DNA of 64,000 nucleotides from Peristeroidobacter soli (lineage in GTDB: Bacteria > Pseudomonadota > Gammaproteobacteria > Steroidobacterales > Steroidobacteraceae). The translations under genes and the position numbers were made by a program. The notes beneath the pieces are model-generated. The model saw nothing but the letters and a program-made list of their open reading frames with translations, was not told where the DNA came from and searched no databases. The DNA lies in assembly GCF_004138485.1 (NCBI RefSeq), contig NZ_RYEV01000005.1, forward strand, positions 62,001-126,000, given 5' to 3'. This document shows, piece by piece, positions 41,277-49,411 of the stretch (the stretch's first letter is position 1; every line of letters starts with the position of its first letter).

Positions 41277-44200
41277 GTTTAATAGCCGGCGCCTGTTTGG
41301 CATCACACGCTCGACCGGCAAGATGTATGAGTTTGACCTGCCGAAGGAATCGCACGTCGTCGTGCCACCGCACGACGAGCCGGAATCACTATTCGTCCTT
41401 ACCGTAGGCAATCTGGGGGATGCCGCGGCCAGTCTCAACGAAGGTCAGCTGAACGAAACCCAGGCGCCGAGTACCTTGCCGGTCGCTTCCGACGATTTGC
41501 AATTTGCCGCCAGCTTCTTCGATGCCTTTCTGGCATCACGCTTTCGCGACGAGATTTCGCGTGATGTCACGCTTCTGGCAGCTTCCGCATACTACCTGGC
41601 GCATCGGCCTGGGAGCAGCTTCGTGCTTGCGGAGCGATTACCCGATGGCTCCGATGATGCCCCCGTGACGCAGGTGCTGAGGTGGATTCTGCGCGGTCGT
41701 TGGGAAAGCTACCCGACGATCCAGCACCAACTGTTCGGCGATGGGCTGCAATCGCTGGTCAGACTCATTGCCTACCACTTTTACGACGGCTCCGGGAGGA
41801 TGGAAACATTTGCCAGGCTCGCAGCGCTCCGGGCCCAGGCGTATGCGCGGGCTTCAGCTCGGGAGCTATTGTTCATTGATCTGATTGCCTCAATTGCAAG
41901 AATTCGGCTCACGCGCTCGGCATGGACCACGCTGCCTGTCTACACAGGAATTGCGGTAGAAGCCTGGAGACCCATCATTGGAAGAACCGGGTTCCCGAAG
42001 GAGCTCTGGCCGGCGCAAGTCCGCCTCGGAGAGCAGGGAATATTTGCTGGGCGCTCCGGAGTGATACAGATGCCGACCAGTGCCGGCAAGACCAAGTCGG
42101 TCGAGATTATTCTGAGAGCCGCGTTCCTAGCCGGGAGAACGCAACTCGCGGTTGTTGTCGCGCCTTTCCGCGCCTTGTGTCACGAGATTGCGGCCTCCCT
42201 GCACGGTGCGTTTAAAGCAGACGGCGTGACCGTGAACGAGCTGTCCGATGTACTGCAACGTGACTTCCTGAGCGAGTTCGCAGAGTTGCTCGGGCCGGGT
42301 TACGTGACCGAGAGTCGGATCCTGGTGCTCACGCCAGAGAAGTTTCTGTATGTGCTGCGGCAGGTGCCGGAGATCGTCGACCGGATCGGCGTGGTCGTTT
42401 ACGATGAAGGACATCAATTCGATACTGGCAGCCGTGGCATCACATACGAGTTGTTGCTCACGCAGATCAAATCCTTGTTGCCTTCTGGCGCCCAGACGAT
42501 TCTCATTTCGGCGGTCGTCAGAAATGCTCAGGCATTGTCTCAATGGCTGATTGGCGATGGAGCGACAGTAGTCGATGGGGCAGGGCTGCACCCCACGAGC
42601 AAGGCGTATGCGTTTGCCAGTTGGATGGATCAGCTTGGGCAGCTGATGTTTTTCGAGTCCACCAACTTTACCAACAGAGACTACTTCGTTCCACGGGCCA
42701 TCGAGCAGCAGCAACTTGCCAAGCTAAGCTCGAGGGAGAAGGACAGGTACTTCCCGGATCGCGGCAGCTCGACGGAAACTGCCAAGGACGTGTCGCTGTA
42801 CCTCGCTATCCGATTGGCATCGAAAGGAGCATGCGCCATTTTCTGCGGACGCAAGGACACGGCGGCGGGAATGGCGCGCCGGATCGTCGAGATCTATAAA
42901 CGCGGCTACTCGCTGCCCGCGCCGGCAATCCATGCCGATCAGAACGAGCTCGGGCGACTTGTATTTTTAATCGACCGGCACTTTGGTGACCAGTCAATGG
43001 AAGCCCAAGGCGCTCGCCGCGGGCTTTTCGTTCACCACAACAATACGCCGCACGGCTTGCGCCTGGCCATCGAGCATGCCATGCAACACCGGCTCATACC
43101 GCTGGTAGCCTGCACATCGACGCTGGCGCAGGGAGTGAATCTACCCATTCGTTACCTGATCGTATCTGGTATTTATCAGGGAGCCGAGCGCATCAAGACG
43201 CGCGACTTTCAGAATCTGGTCGGGCGGGCCGGGCGAGCCGGCATTCATACCGAAGGGGTGATTATTTTTTCGGACCCGAGTGTCTACGACAGGCGTCGCT
43301 CGCGAGATGACGGCTGGCGATTCAAAATTTCGTGTGAGCTGCTCTCAGGGGACAACGCCGAGGATACCAGCAGCTCGCTGCTCGGGCTGGTCGCCCCCAT
43401 CGGAACTCCGGATGACAAGAGCGAGCTGCTGGTCCCGGCGGATAATCTGTGTCAGCTGATTTACTCGTCGGAGCCCGAATGGGTCGCCTGGGCAGCTGAA
43501 GTCGTTCGGCTCAATCCGGCACATAGCTTCACCGTCGATAACGTCGTTGCTGAGTTGCGCCGACGCCGGGTAGATATCGTCGCGATCGAGAGTTACTTGA
43601 TGGCCAACCGCGGTCAGACTTCCTTCCCGGAATTCGCCGCCACCGTCGAACAGCTTGCCAGAGGCACGCTTGCATACCATCTGGCAAACGACGACCAAAA
43701 GTCTGCCCTCACTGTGCTATTTCAATGGGTGGCTCGATACATTGAAGCGCAGGCCTCGGCGGTCGAGAGGCAGGCGGTTTATGGGAAAACCTTGTTGGGT
43801 GTTATCGATGCCAGACTGATAGAGCAATGGGTGGCTGAACGGCGCGACCGCTTGCTCGAGCTTACGTCTCCGGAGGAATGGCTCGCGGCTGTGTGGCCGA
43901 TGTTCGCTGCCTTCAATAGAGATAAGTTTTTTCATACCGTCACTCCCGCGGCGCTCGCGTTCCAGCTCACCGGATTGTGGATGCAGGGAAAGAGTTTTCG
44001 AGAAATCCTGCAATATTGCCGCGCTCAGAAGGGTAGCAAGCCGTGGGGCGAAGAGCAGCGGCGCGCTCTGGCCGAAAGCGACGTTTTGGACTTCCTTCAG
44101 AACACTCTGTCCTTTGAATGTTCGTTGATCGTTGCGGCGATCGAGCAGTTCCTGTTTGAGTCGGCTTCCGAATCCAGTCCAGTGCGGGCCGGATTTCGGC

Positions 44201-44427
44201 TGTTCCAGAAGTCTATGACCTATGGATTGCCCGACGAGCTGGCGATTGCGGCATTTGAGTATGGCTTCTCGGATCGCATGCTGGCTCAGGACCTGCGGGA
44301 CGTGCTAGGGATCAATGAATCCAAAACGAATATCCGCGCTCTGGTTGCGGCTAAGGTTGACACTGTTCGTCAGAAACTCCTGGAGTATCCCAGCTACTTC
44401 GAGGCTGTTTTAAACGGTCGCATTTGA
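41251..44427 (+). CDS. HamB/AbpB-like superfamily 2 helicase
   Basis: A 1058-residue helicase. Walker A is MPTSAGKTKSVEI (about residue 275), the DExH box is VVYDEGHQF (about 383), motif III ILISAVV, and motif VI FQNLVGRAGRAG (about 655). The N-terminal 230 residues are helical, without a known domain, and the C-terminal 300 residues are unassigned. Size and pairing with a DUF1837-type nuclease match HamB. The start could also be ATG 41266. Confidence 0.8.
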   Translation: MSARPMKPEFNSRRLFGITRSTGKMYEFDLPKESHVVVPPHDEPESLFVLTVGNLGDAAASLNEGQLNETQAPSTLPVASDDLQFAASFFDAFLASRFRDEISRDVTLLAASAYYLAHRPGSSFVLAERLPDGSDDAPVTQVLRWILRGRWESYPTIQHQLFGDGLQSLVRLIAYHFYDGSGRMETFARLAALRAQAYARASARELLFIDLIASIARIRLTRSAWTTLPVYTGIAVEAWRPIIGRTGFPKELWPAQVRLGEQGIFAGRSGVIQMPTSAGKTKSVEIILRAAFLAGRTQLAVVVAPFRALCHEIAASLHGAFKADGVTVNELSDVLQRDFLSEFAELLGPGYVTESRILVLTPEKFLYVLRQVPEIVDRIGVVVYDEGHQFDTGSRGITYELLLTQIKSLLPSGAQTILISAVVRNAQALSQWLIGDGATVVDGAGLHPTSKAYAFASWMDQLGQLMFFESTNFTNRDYFVPRAIEQQQLAKLSSREKDRYFPDRGSSTETAKDVSLYLAIRLASKGACAIFCGRKDTAAGMARRIVEIYKRGYSLPAPAIHADQNELGRLVFLIDRHFGDQSMEAQGARRGLFVHHNNTPHGLRLAIEHAMQHRLIPLVACTSTLAQGVNLPIRYLIVSGIYQGAERIKTRDFQNLVGRAGRAGIHTEGVIIFSDPSVYDRRRSRDDGWRFKISCELLSGDNAEDTSSSLLGLVAPIGTPDDKSELLVPADNLCQLIYSSEPEWVAWAAEVVRLNPAHSFTVDNVVAELRRRRVDIVAIESYLMANRGQTSFPEFAATVEQLARGTLAYHLANDDQKSALTVLFQWVARYIEAQASAVERQAVYGKTLLGVIDARLIEQWVAERRDRLLELTSPEEWLAAVWPMFAAFNRDKFFHTVTPAALAFQLTGLWMQGKSFREILQYCRAQKGSKPWGEEQRRALAESDVLDFLQNTLSFECSLIVAAIEQFLFESASESSPVRAGFRLFQKSMTYGLPDELAIAAFEYGFSDRMLAQDLRDVLGINESKTNIRALVAAKVDTVRQKLLEYPSYFEAVLNGRI

Positions 44428-44696
44428 GCCATTGTCGCGGCGCGCAACAGAGTAGAAATGTTGAAACAGGACGCGATATTGTGCGACAAGTTGCGCTCCA
44501 TTTGGGAGGCCCGTCAAAGGGTTGAGCCGGACGCGACACGCTAAGACGACGCGACGAATTTTCACACTTGGCTCGCATAAGCCTGAGACAAGTGTTTTTC
44601 ATCAAAGGCGTAAAAAACGAAGACTTGTGAATCTTGTCGTGCTTCACGCATCGTGTGCCCGTGTGAGCCGAGTTGCGTGCTGTGAGGGCCTGTCAG
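44428..44696. other. Intergenic region before the PrtN-like gene
   Basis: About 270 bp without a gene. GACGCGA/GCGACA-type words recur (near 44473, 44491, 44532 and 44546), and ACAAGT/ACTTGT with GTTTTT/AAAAAC forms an imperfect inverted structure at 44589-44630. These may be regulator or integrase arm sites; nothing decides between them. Confidence 0.35.
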
Positions 44697-44927
44697 ATGA
44701 GCAATACGTTCTTTGGCCTCCTCGCGGAGTTTGGTGAAGCGAATATCCCGCTGGATAAAATTGCTCCGAAGTATTTCGGATTGAGCTACGAGGAAGCTCG
44801 GCGTCGTGCCCCTGCGAAGCTACTCCCCTGCAAGGTGTTCAGGCTTGGTGGGCAGAAGTCTCCCTGGCTCGTCAGTGCGGTCGATCTTGCAGACCTGATT
44901 GATCGACAGCGGCAGAAGGCTGGTTAA
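44697..44927 (+). CDS. PrtN-family (pyocin activator-like) small regulator
   Basis: A 76-residue protein with the PrtN pattern: FFGLLAEFGEANIPLDKIAPKYF, EEARRRAPAKLLPCKVFRL and GGQKSPWLVSAVDLADLIDRQR. PrtN activates pyocin genes. Small relatives beside integrases can act as regulators or directionality factors. GTGAGGG precedes the ATG. Its 3' end overlaps the convergent integrase gene by 56 bp, so the two transcripts are antisense there. Confidence 0.8.
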   Translation: MSNTFFGLLAEFGEANIPLDKIAPKYFGLSYEEARRRAPAKLLPCKVFRLGGQKSPWLVSAVDLADLIDRQRQKAG

Positions 44928-46038
44928 CCGCTTCGCGTGCGGTCGATCGACGTTTCTGTCTCGGGACCTCAGTGTTGCCCTCAACTGCCTCTGGGAGCTC
45001 TCGCACCTTTTCCGGTCGCAAGTTTGTGTAGCGCTTCAGCTCATTCCAGGACTCGTGAAGTGTGAATTGCGCAACTTCATGGATCTGGTATCCGCGCTCA
45101 AACAGCCGACTGGTCGCTTCGTGGCGCATGTCGTGAAAGCGGAGATTCTCGATACCAAGAACGTGACAGGCGCGAGTGAACGCGTCGCAGATGCTTTTCG
45201 GTTCGTAGGGAAATATATACTCACTGGTTTTAGGTTGGCGCTCAGCGATCGCCCAGGCTTCCGGCGTGTACTTGAACCGTCTGTGGTTTCCTTCCTTGGC
45301 GGTCGGGTGCTTCGCATCGCGAACCAGGCCTGTGCGCGCCTTTGCATCGTTGTCGTTCCACTCCAATCGGCAGATCTCGCTCTCGCGCCGAGCAGAGTGA
45401 ATGGCAAACCAAAGGATATCGAGCATCGGTATGCGTGCTCGTCGATCCCTCCGCCGGAAGTGGTCGTCCAGTTTCTTAAGTTCCTCGAGGGTAGGGCGCC
45501 GATCCCTTCGGCGGCTCTTGCCGATCAACCGGAATTCCCGACAGGCGGTTCTCGCTTCTTCGACGACCTCTGGCTTGACCAGAACGCCTTTCACGCTCTT
45601 GGCCGCGCGAAGCACGACCGAAAGCCATGTAAGGTCATTTCCCACCGTAGCCGGTCCGGCGCCATTTGCCCGCCGAGATCGGGCGTGATCGATCAATGCG
45701 GAAGGCGTCAGCTTCAGGGCATCCGACTGTCCTATTGGATGCTTTTCCAGGAATTCGAGCTGACACTGCTTTGTTCGTTGCCATTTCGACAGGCTCTGGA
45801 ACGAATCGATGTACCAACGGATCAAGCTCGCCAAGGTGACGTCGCCGTCCTGGGCGCGAACCAGAGCTGTAGGGTCTTCAAGCTCGACTTCGCGTGCCCG
45901 AGCCCACTTTTCGGCAGCGGCGCGACGGGAGAAGGTCTTCGCCTCCTGGTGGACGAGGCTCTTGCCATGATGCATACGGATCTGCGCTGTGTACCCGCAT
46001 GACCCATCGGCTCGCTTTCGCACTATAATTCGTGCCAT
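44872..46038 (-). CDS. int: Tyrosine site-specific integrase, DusA-associated
   Basis: A 388-residue tyrosine recombinase. SAM-like core-binding domain at about 65-160, catalytic domain with Arg in SARRESEICRLEW (about 215), HDMRHEATSRLFERG (about 300) and the nucleophile region ELKRYTNLRPEKV (Tyr about 336). ATG 46038 (MARIIVRKRADGS) is chosen over an upstream start inside dusA because homology begins there. It lies head-to-head with dusA, 101 bp away, as in the known group of integrases that target the 5' end of dusA. Confidence 0.92.
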   Translation of the reverse strand: MARIIVRKRADGSCGYTAQIRMHHGKSLVHQEAKTFSRRAAAEKWARAREVELEDPTALVRAQDGDVTLASLIRWYIDSFQSLSKWQRTKQCQLEFLEKHPIGQSDALKLTPSALIDHARSRRANGAGPATVGNDLTWLSVVLRAAKSVKGVLVKPEVVEEARTACREFRLIGKSRRRDRRPTLEELKKLDDHFRRRDRRARIPMLDILWFAIHSARRESEICRLEWNDNDAKARTGLVRDAKHPTAKEGNHRRFKYTPEAWAIAERQPKTSEYIFPYEPKSICDAFTRACHVLGIENLRFHDMRHEATSRLFERGYQIHEVAQFTLHESWNELKRYTNLRPEKVRELPEAVEGNTEVPRQKRRSTAREAVNQPSAAVDQSGLQDRPH

Positions 46039-46054
46039 CGTGAAGTCTCCGAGC

Positions 46055-46077
46055 TGGTACAGGCCATTCTTGTACCA
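46055..46077. promoter_or_regulatory. Inverted repeat between int and dusA
   Basis: TGGTACA (46055-46061) and TGTACCA (46071-46077) form a perfect 7-bp inverted repeat, and a related TTTTGTGCCA follows at 46079-46088. Located just upstream of the integrase start, it may be an operator of int or an integrase arm site. Confidence 0.45.
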
Positions 46078-46139
46078 ATTTTGTGCCAGCTGCAAGTGGA
46101 AAATGGCACCGAATTCGCAGAAATCCCGCAGAAACAGGT

Positions 46140-47171
46140 ATGACGGAAAAGGCTGAAAAAATAGGCGTTTCGCTCGGTAAATCCAGCCTTTCAGTGGCTC
46201 GACGCGTGTCGGTCGCACCAATGATGGACTACACCGACAGGCACTGTAGGTATTTCCTGCGCCTGCTCAGTCCCAACACTCTCTTATATACAGAGATGCT
46301 GACCTCGGCCGCCCTGGTCCGGGGCGATGGCGCGCGCCTGCTGACTTATGACAATGCCGAGCACCCCGTGGCTTTGCAGCTGGGCGGTAGCGATCCGAAG
46401 GAGCTGGCGGTTGCGGCGAAGATGGGCGAGGACGTCGGTTACGACGAGATCAACCTGAATTGCGGCTGCCCGAGTGATCGGGTGCAGAGCGGGCGCTTCG
46501 GCGCTTGTTTGATGGGCGAGCCTGAGCTGGTGGCTGAGTGCGTGAGCGCGATGCGTGCGGTGGTGAGTGTGCCGGTGACGGTGAAGTGCCGGATCGGCAT
46601 CGAGCCGATGCCGCAGGCGGCGGATGAATATGAGTTCTTGCGTAACTTCATCGCGACGGTACATGCGGCAGGTTGTGACGTGTTCGTCGTGCATGCCCGC
46701 AAGGCCATCCTGAAAGGGCTGAGCCCGAAAGAGAACCGCGAGATCCCGCCGCTGAAGTACCACGTCGCGGCGGCCTTGCGAGCTGAGTTTCCGAAACTCA
46801 CATTCGTACTCAACGGCGGCATCAAGACCGTCGCAGAAGTGCAGACCCATTTGCAAACATTCGATGGCGTGATGATCGGGCGCGAGGCCTACTCGAATCC
46901 ATATCTGCTGGCGCAACTCGAGCAAGCCGTGTTCGATCCGAGCTGGAGCCTGCCGGCGCGTGAGCTGGTGATTCAGCAGTACGCAGACTATGTGCGGACC
47001 CGGCTGGCCGAGGGGCATCGGCTGCGAAGCATGGTGAAGCACGTGCAGGGTCTGTACGCCGGTCTGCCGAGAGTGCGGTCGTGGCGGCGCTATCTTTCCG
47101 AAGGTGCAGGTCAGCCCACGGCCGGTGCGGACCTGCTGCTCGATGCCTTGCGTATCGTGCAGGCCGCCTAG
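46140..47171 (+). CDS. dusA: tRNA-dihydrouridine synthase A
   Basis: A 343-residue flavoenzyme that reduces uridine at positions 20/20a of tRNA. Hallmarks: RRVSVAPMMDYTDRHCRYFLR, EMLTSAALVRGD, NLNCGCPSDRVQSGRFGACLM (catalytic Cys about 110) and VFVVHARKAILKGLSPKENR. ATG 46140 leaves about 20 poorly conserved residues before the domain, which may derive from the inserted element rather than the native gene. The gene is intact after insertion. Confidence 0.95.
   Translation: MTEKAEKIGVSLGKSSLSVARRVSVAPMMDYTDRHCRYFLRLLSPNTLLYTEMLTSAALVRGDGARLLTYDNAEHPVALQLGGSDPKELAVAAKMGEDVGYDEINLNCGCPSDRVQSGRFGACLMGEPELVAECVSAMRAVVSVPVTVKCRIGIEPMPQAADEYEFLRNFIATVHAAGCDVFVVHARKAILKGLSPKENREIPPLKYHVAAALRAEFPKLTFVLNGGIKTVAEVQTHLQTFDGVMIGREAYSNPYLLAQLEQAVFDPSWSLPARELVIQQYADYVRTRLAEGHRLRSMVKHVQGLYAGLPRVRSWRRYLSEGAGQPTAGADLLLDALRIVQAA
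46185..46260. other. Probable attachment site at the dusA 5' end
   Basis: DusA-associated integrases are known to insert at the start of dusA, in the codons around APMMDYTDRHCR, leaving dusA functional. That segment lies at about 46200-46250 here. I found no second copy in the window, so the exact core and the far end are not established. Confidence 0.4.
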
Positions 47172-47283
47172 TCTCGATTCAAAGAAAACACCTAAAAGCA
47201 AAATGCACGCCTTCCACGGATAGTGCATGACGCCGGCAGGCGCGGTAAGTTCGCGCTTGCGTCTCACTCATCCAAGGCTAGAC

Positions 47284-49401
47284 ATGACGTTCACTCGTTA
47301 CGCGCGCGGGCTCACGCTCGCGCTGATCTGCACCTTGTTGCCCCTCGCTCAAGCGTGGAGCTTCACCATCGAGCAGGTGCGCAGTTATGCGTTCCCCGAG
47401 TCGCTGATCGCGGCCAGACAAGGCTCGCAAGTGGCCTGGCTCGTCAACGATCACGGCCGGAACAACATCTGGGTGGCGAACGGGGCGGACTTCGCGGCGC
47501 GCCAGCTCACCAGCTACGCAGTCGACGACGGACAAGAAATCAGCAGTTTGTTGTTGACGGATGATGGTTCGCGGATCGTCTACGTAAGAGGCGGAGAACA
47601 CGGCGCGAACTGGGACAAAGGGTTGCCGGTGAACGTGTTGTCGCATCCCGCCGGTACGAAGGTGGAGGTGTGGAGCGTCGCGGTGTCGGGCGGTCAACCC
47701 GTGCGCCTCGCGGAAGGCGACTATCCGGCGGTCTCACCTGACGGCCGCAAGGTTGCGTATATCAAAGATGACGCCGCGTGGATCGTTCCTTCCGATGGCA
47801 GCGCCGAGGCGAAGAAACTGTTTACGGCCCGCGGCCGAACCGGATCTCTGCAGTGGTCGCCGGATGGCACGCGACTGGCGTTTACATCGTCGCGCGACGC
47901 CACCACGTACATCGGCATCTACTCCGACGAGAACACTCCGATTCGCTGGATCGCAGCCGACGTCTATCGCGACGGCACTCCGACCTGGTCGCCGGACGGC
48001 AAGCAGATCGCCTTCATTCGTCGCTTGGGCGACGGGGGCGTGCCGCCGCTGGCGCTGGAGTTCGAGGCGCGGCCGTGGTCGATCTGGATCGGCGATGCGC
48101 AGACGGGAACGGCGCGGGCGGTTTGGAACAGCGGTACGACGTTGCGCGAGACCATGTTCCAGGGATTCCTGGAATGGGCAGCCGGCGACAGGCTGGTGTT
48201 CAATTCATATGCCGATGGTTGGCAACATTTGTATTCGGTGGCGACCAAGGGCGGGACGCCGGAGTTGCTCACACCGGGCAACTACATGGTCGAGGACGCG
48301 ACGCTCAGCCCCGATCGCAAACGTCTGGTGTTCGCGGCCAACACGGGCAGCGACAAGGACGATATCGAGCGTCGTCATCTGTTCCAGACGCCGGTCGATC
48401 GTGCCAAGGTCACGCCGCTCACGTCGGGTGCCGGCTTGGAATGGGCGCCGGTGCTCACCGGCGACGATCGTTTGTTGTTCCTCAGTGGCACGGCCACGCG
48501 TCCGCCGGTGCCGGCCACGCTGGCGAAGGATGGCAAGCCGAAGCTGATTGCGCCGGAGCTGGTGCCGGCGAAGTTTCCGATGGATGAACTGGTGACGCCG
48601 AAGCGCGTGACGTTCCAGTCGGCGGACGGCGTGACGGTGCACGGTCAGTTGTTCGTACCGAAGAAGGTCAAGGGCAAGCGGCCGGCAATCGTTTATCTGC
48701 ACGGTGGCCCGCAGCGGCAGATGGTGCTCGGCTGGCACATGATGGGTTACTACTCGAACGATTACTCCATCAATCAATACCTGGCGCAGCAGGGTTTCGT
48801 GGTGCTGGCGGTGAACTATCGGCTGGGCCCGGGTTACGGCTTCGACTTCCATTTCCCCGCGAAGGCCGGGCAGCGCGGCGCGTCCGAATATCAGGACGTG
48901 AAGGCTGCGGGTCAGTACCTGCAATCGCTGTCCAATGTGGACCCGAACCGGGTGGGAATCTACGGCGGCTCCTATGGTGGCTATCTCACCGCGATGGGGC
49001 TGGCGCATGACTCGGCGTTGTTCAAAGCCGGCGTGGACATCCATGGCGTGCACGACTGGATTCTCCAGTACGGCCTGAAAGACCTGCTGACGCGCAAGAG
49101 CTATCAGATGCCGGCCGATGCCGAGCAGGCGCTGGAGGCGGGCTGGGCTTCGTCGCCGATCTCGGCGCTCGCCGGCTGGAAGTCGCCGGTGCTGTTCATC
49201 ACGGGCGACGACGATCGCAATGTCAGGGTGACGCACACGGTGGATCTGTGGCGTCGATTGCGAGACACGGGCGTGCATCAGGAGACACTGATCCTGGTCG
49301 ATGAGACGCACAGCCTGCAGCGTCATGAGAATGTGCTGAAGGCGAACGCGGCCACGGTAGAATTCCTCGAACGCTTCCTGGGGAAGCCAGCACAAGAGTG
49401 A
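47284..49401 (+). CDS. S9-family prolyl oligopeptidase-like peptidase
   Basis: A 705-residue exported peptidase: signal peptide (cleavage near LAQAWS, residue 25), beta-propeller repeats with WSPDGTRLAF and WSPDGKQIAF, and an alpha/beta-hydrolase domain. The catalytic Ser is in GGSYGG (about 562), Asp in TGDDDRNV (about 642) and His in DETHSLQRHEN (about 673). It resembles DPP-IV/acylaminoacyl-type enzymes that trim peptides in the periplasm. ATG 47284 gives a normal signal peptide; the frame is open 19 codons further upstream. Confidence 0.9.
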   Translation: MTFTRYARGLTLALICTLLPLAQAWSFTIEQVRSYAFPESLIAARQGSQVAWLVNDHGRNNIWVANGADFAARQLTSYAVDDGQEISSLLLTDDGSRIVYVRGGEHGANWDKGLPVNVLSHPAGTKVEVWSVAVSGGQPVRLAEGDYPAVSPDGRKVAYIKDDAAWIVPSDGSAEAKKLFTARGRTGSLQWSPDGTRLAFTSSRDATTYIGIYSDENTPIRWIAADVYRDGTPTWSPDGKQIAFIRRLGDGGVPPLALEFEARPWSIWIGDAQTGTARAVWNSGTTLRETMFQGFLEWAAGDRLVFNSYADGWQHLYSVATKGGTPELLTPGNYMVEDATLSPDRKRLVFAANTGSDKDDIERRHLFQTPVDRAKVTPLTSGAGLEWAPVLTGDDRLLFLSGTATRPPVPATLAKDGKPKLIAPELVPAKFPMDELVTPKRVTFQSADGVTVHGQLFVPKKVKGKRPAIVYLHGGPQRQMVLGWHMMGYYSNDYSINQYLAQQGFVVLAVNYRLGPGYGFDFHFPAKAGQRGASEYQDVKAAGQYLQSLSNVDPNRVGIYGGSYGGYLTAMGLAHDSALFKAGVDIHGVHDWILQYGLKDLLTRKSYQMPADAEQALEAGWASSPISALAGWKSPVLFITGDDDRNVRVTHTVDLWRRLRDTGVHQETLILVDETHSLQRHENVLKANAATVEFLERFLGKPAQE

Positions 49402-49411
49402 GGGGAAGACT

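Noticed and set aside
44899-46002. A 367-codon open frame opposite the integrase
   Set aside because: It is the antisense shadow of the integrase gene and has no recognisable protein pattern.
1-46260. Left attachment site as a second copy of the dusA start
   Set aside because: I looked for a repeat of the GCACCAATGATGGACTAC region in the left part by eye and found none; an alignment search would be needed.
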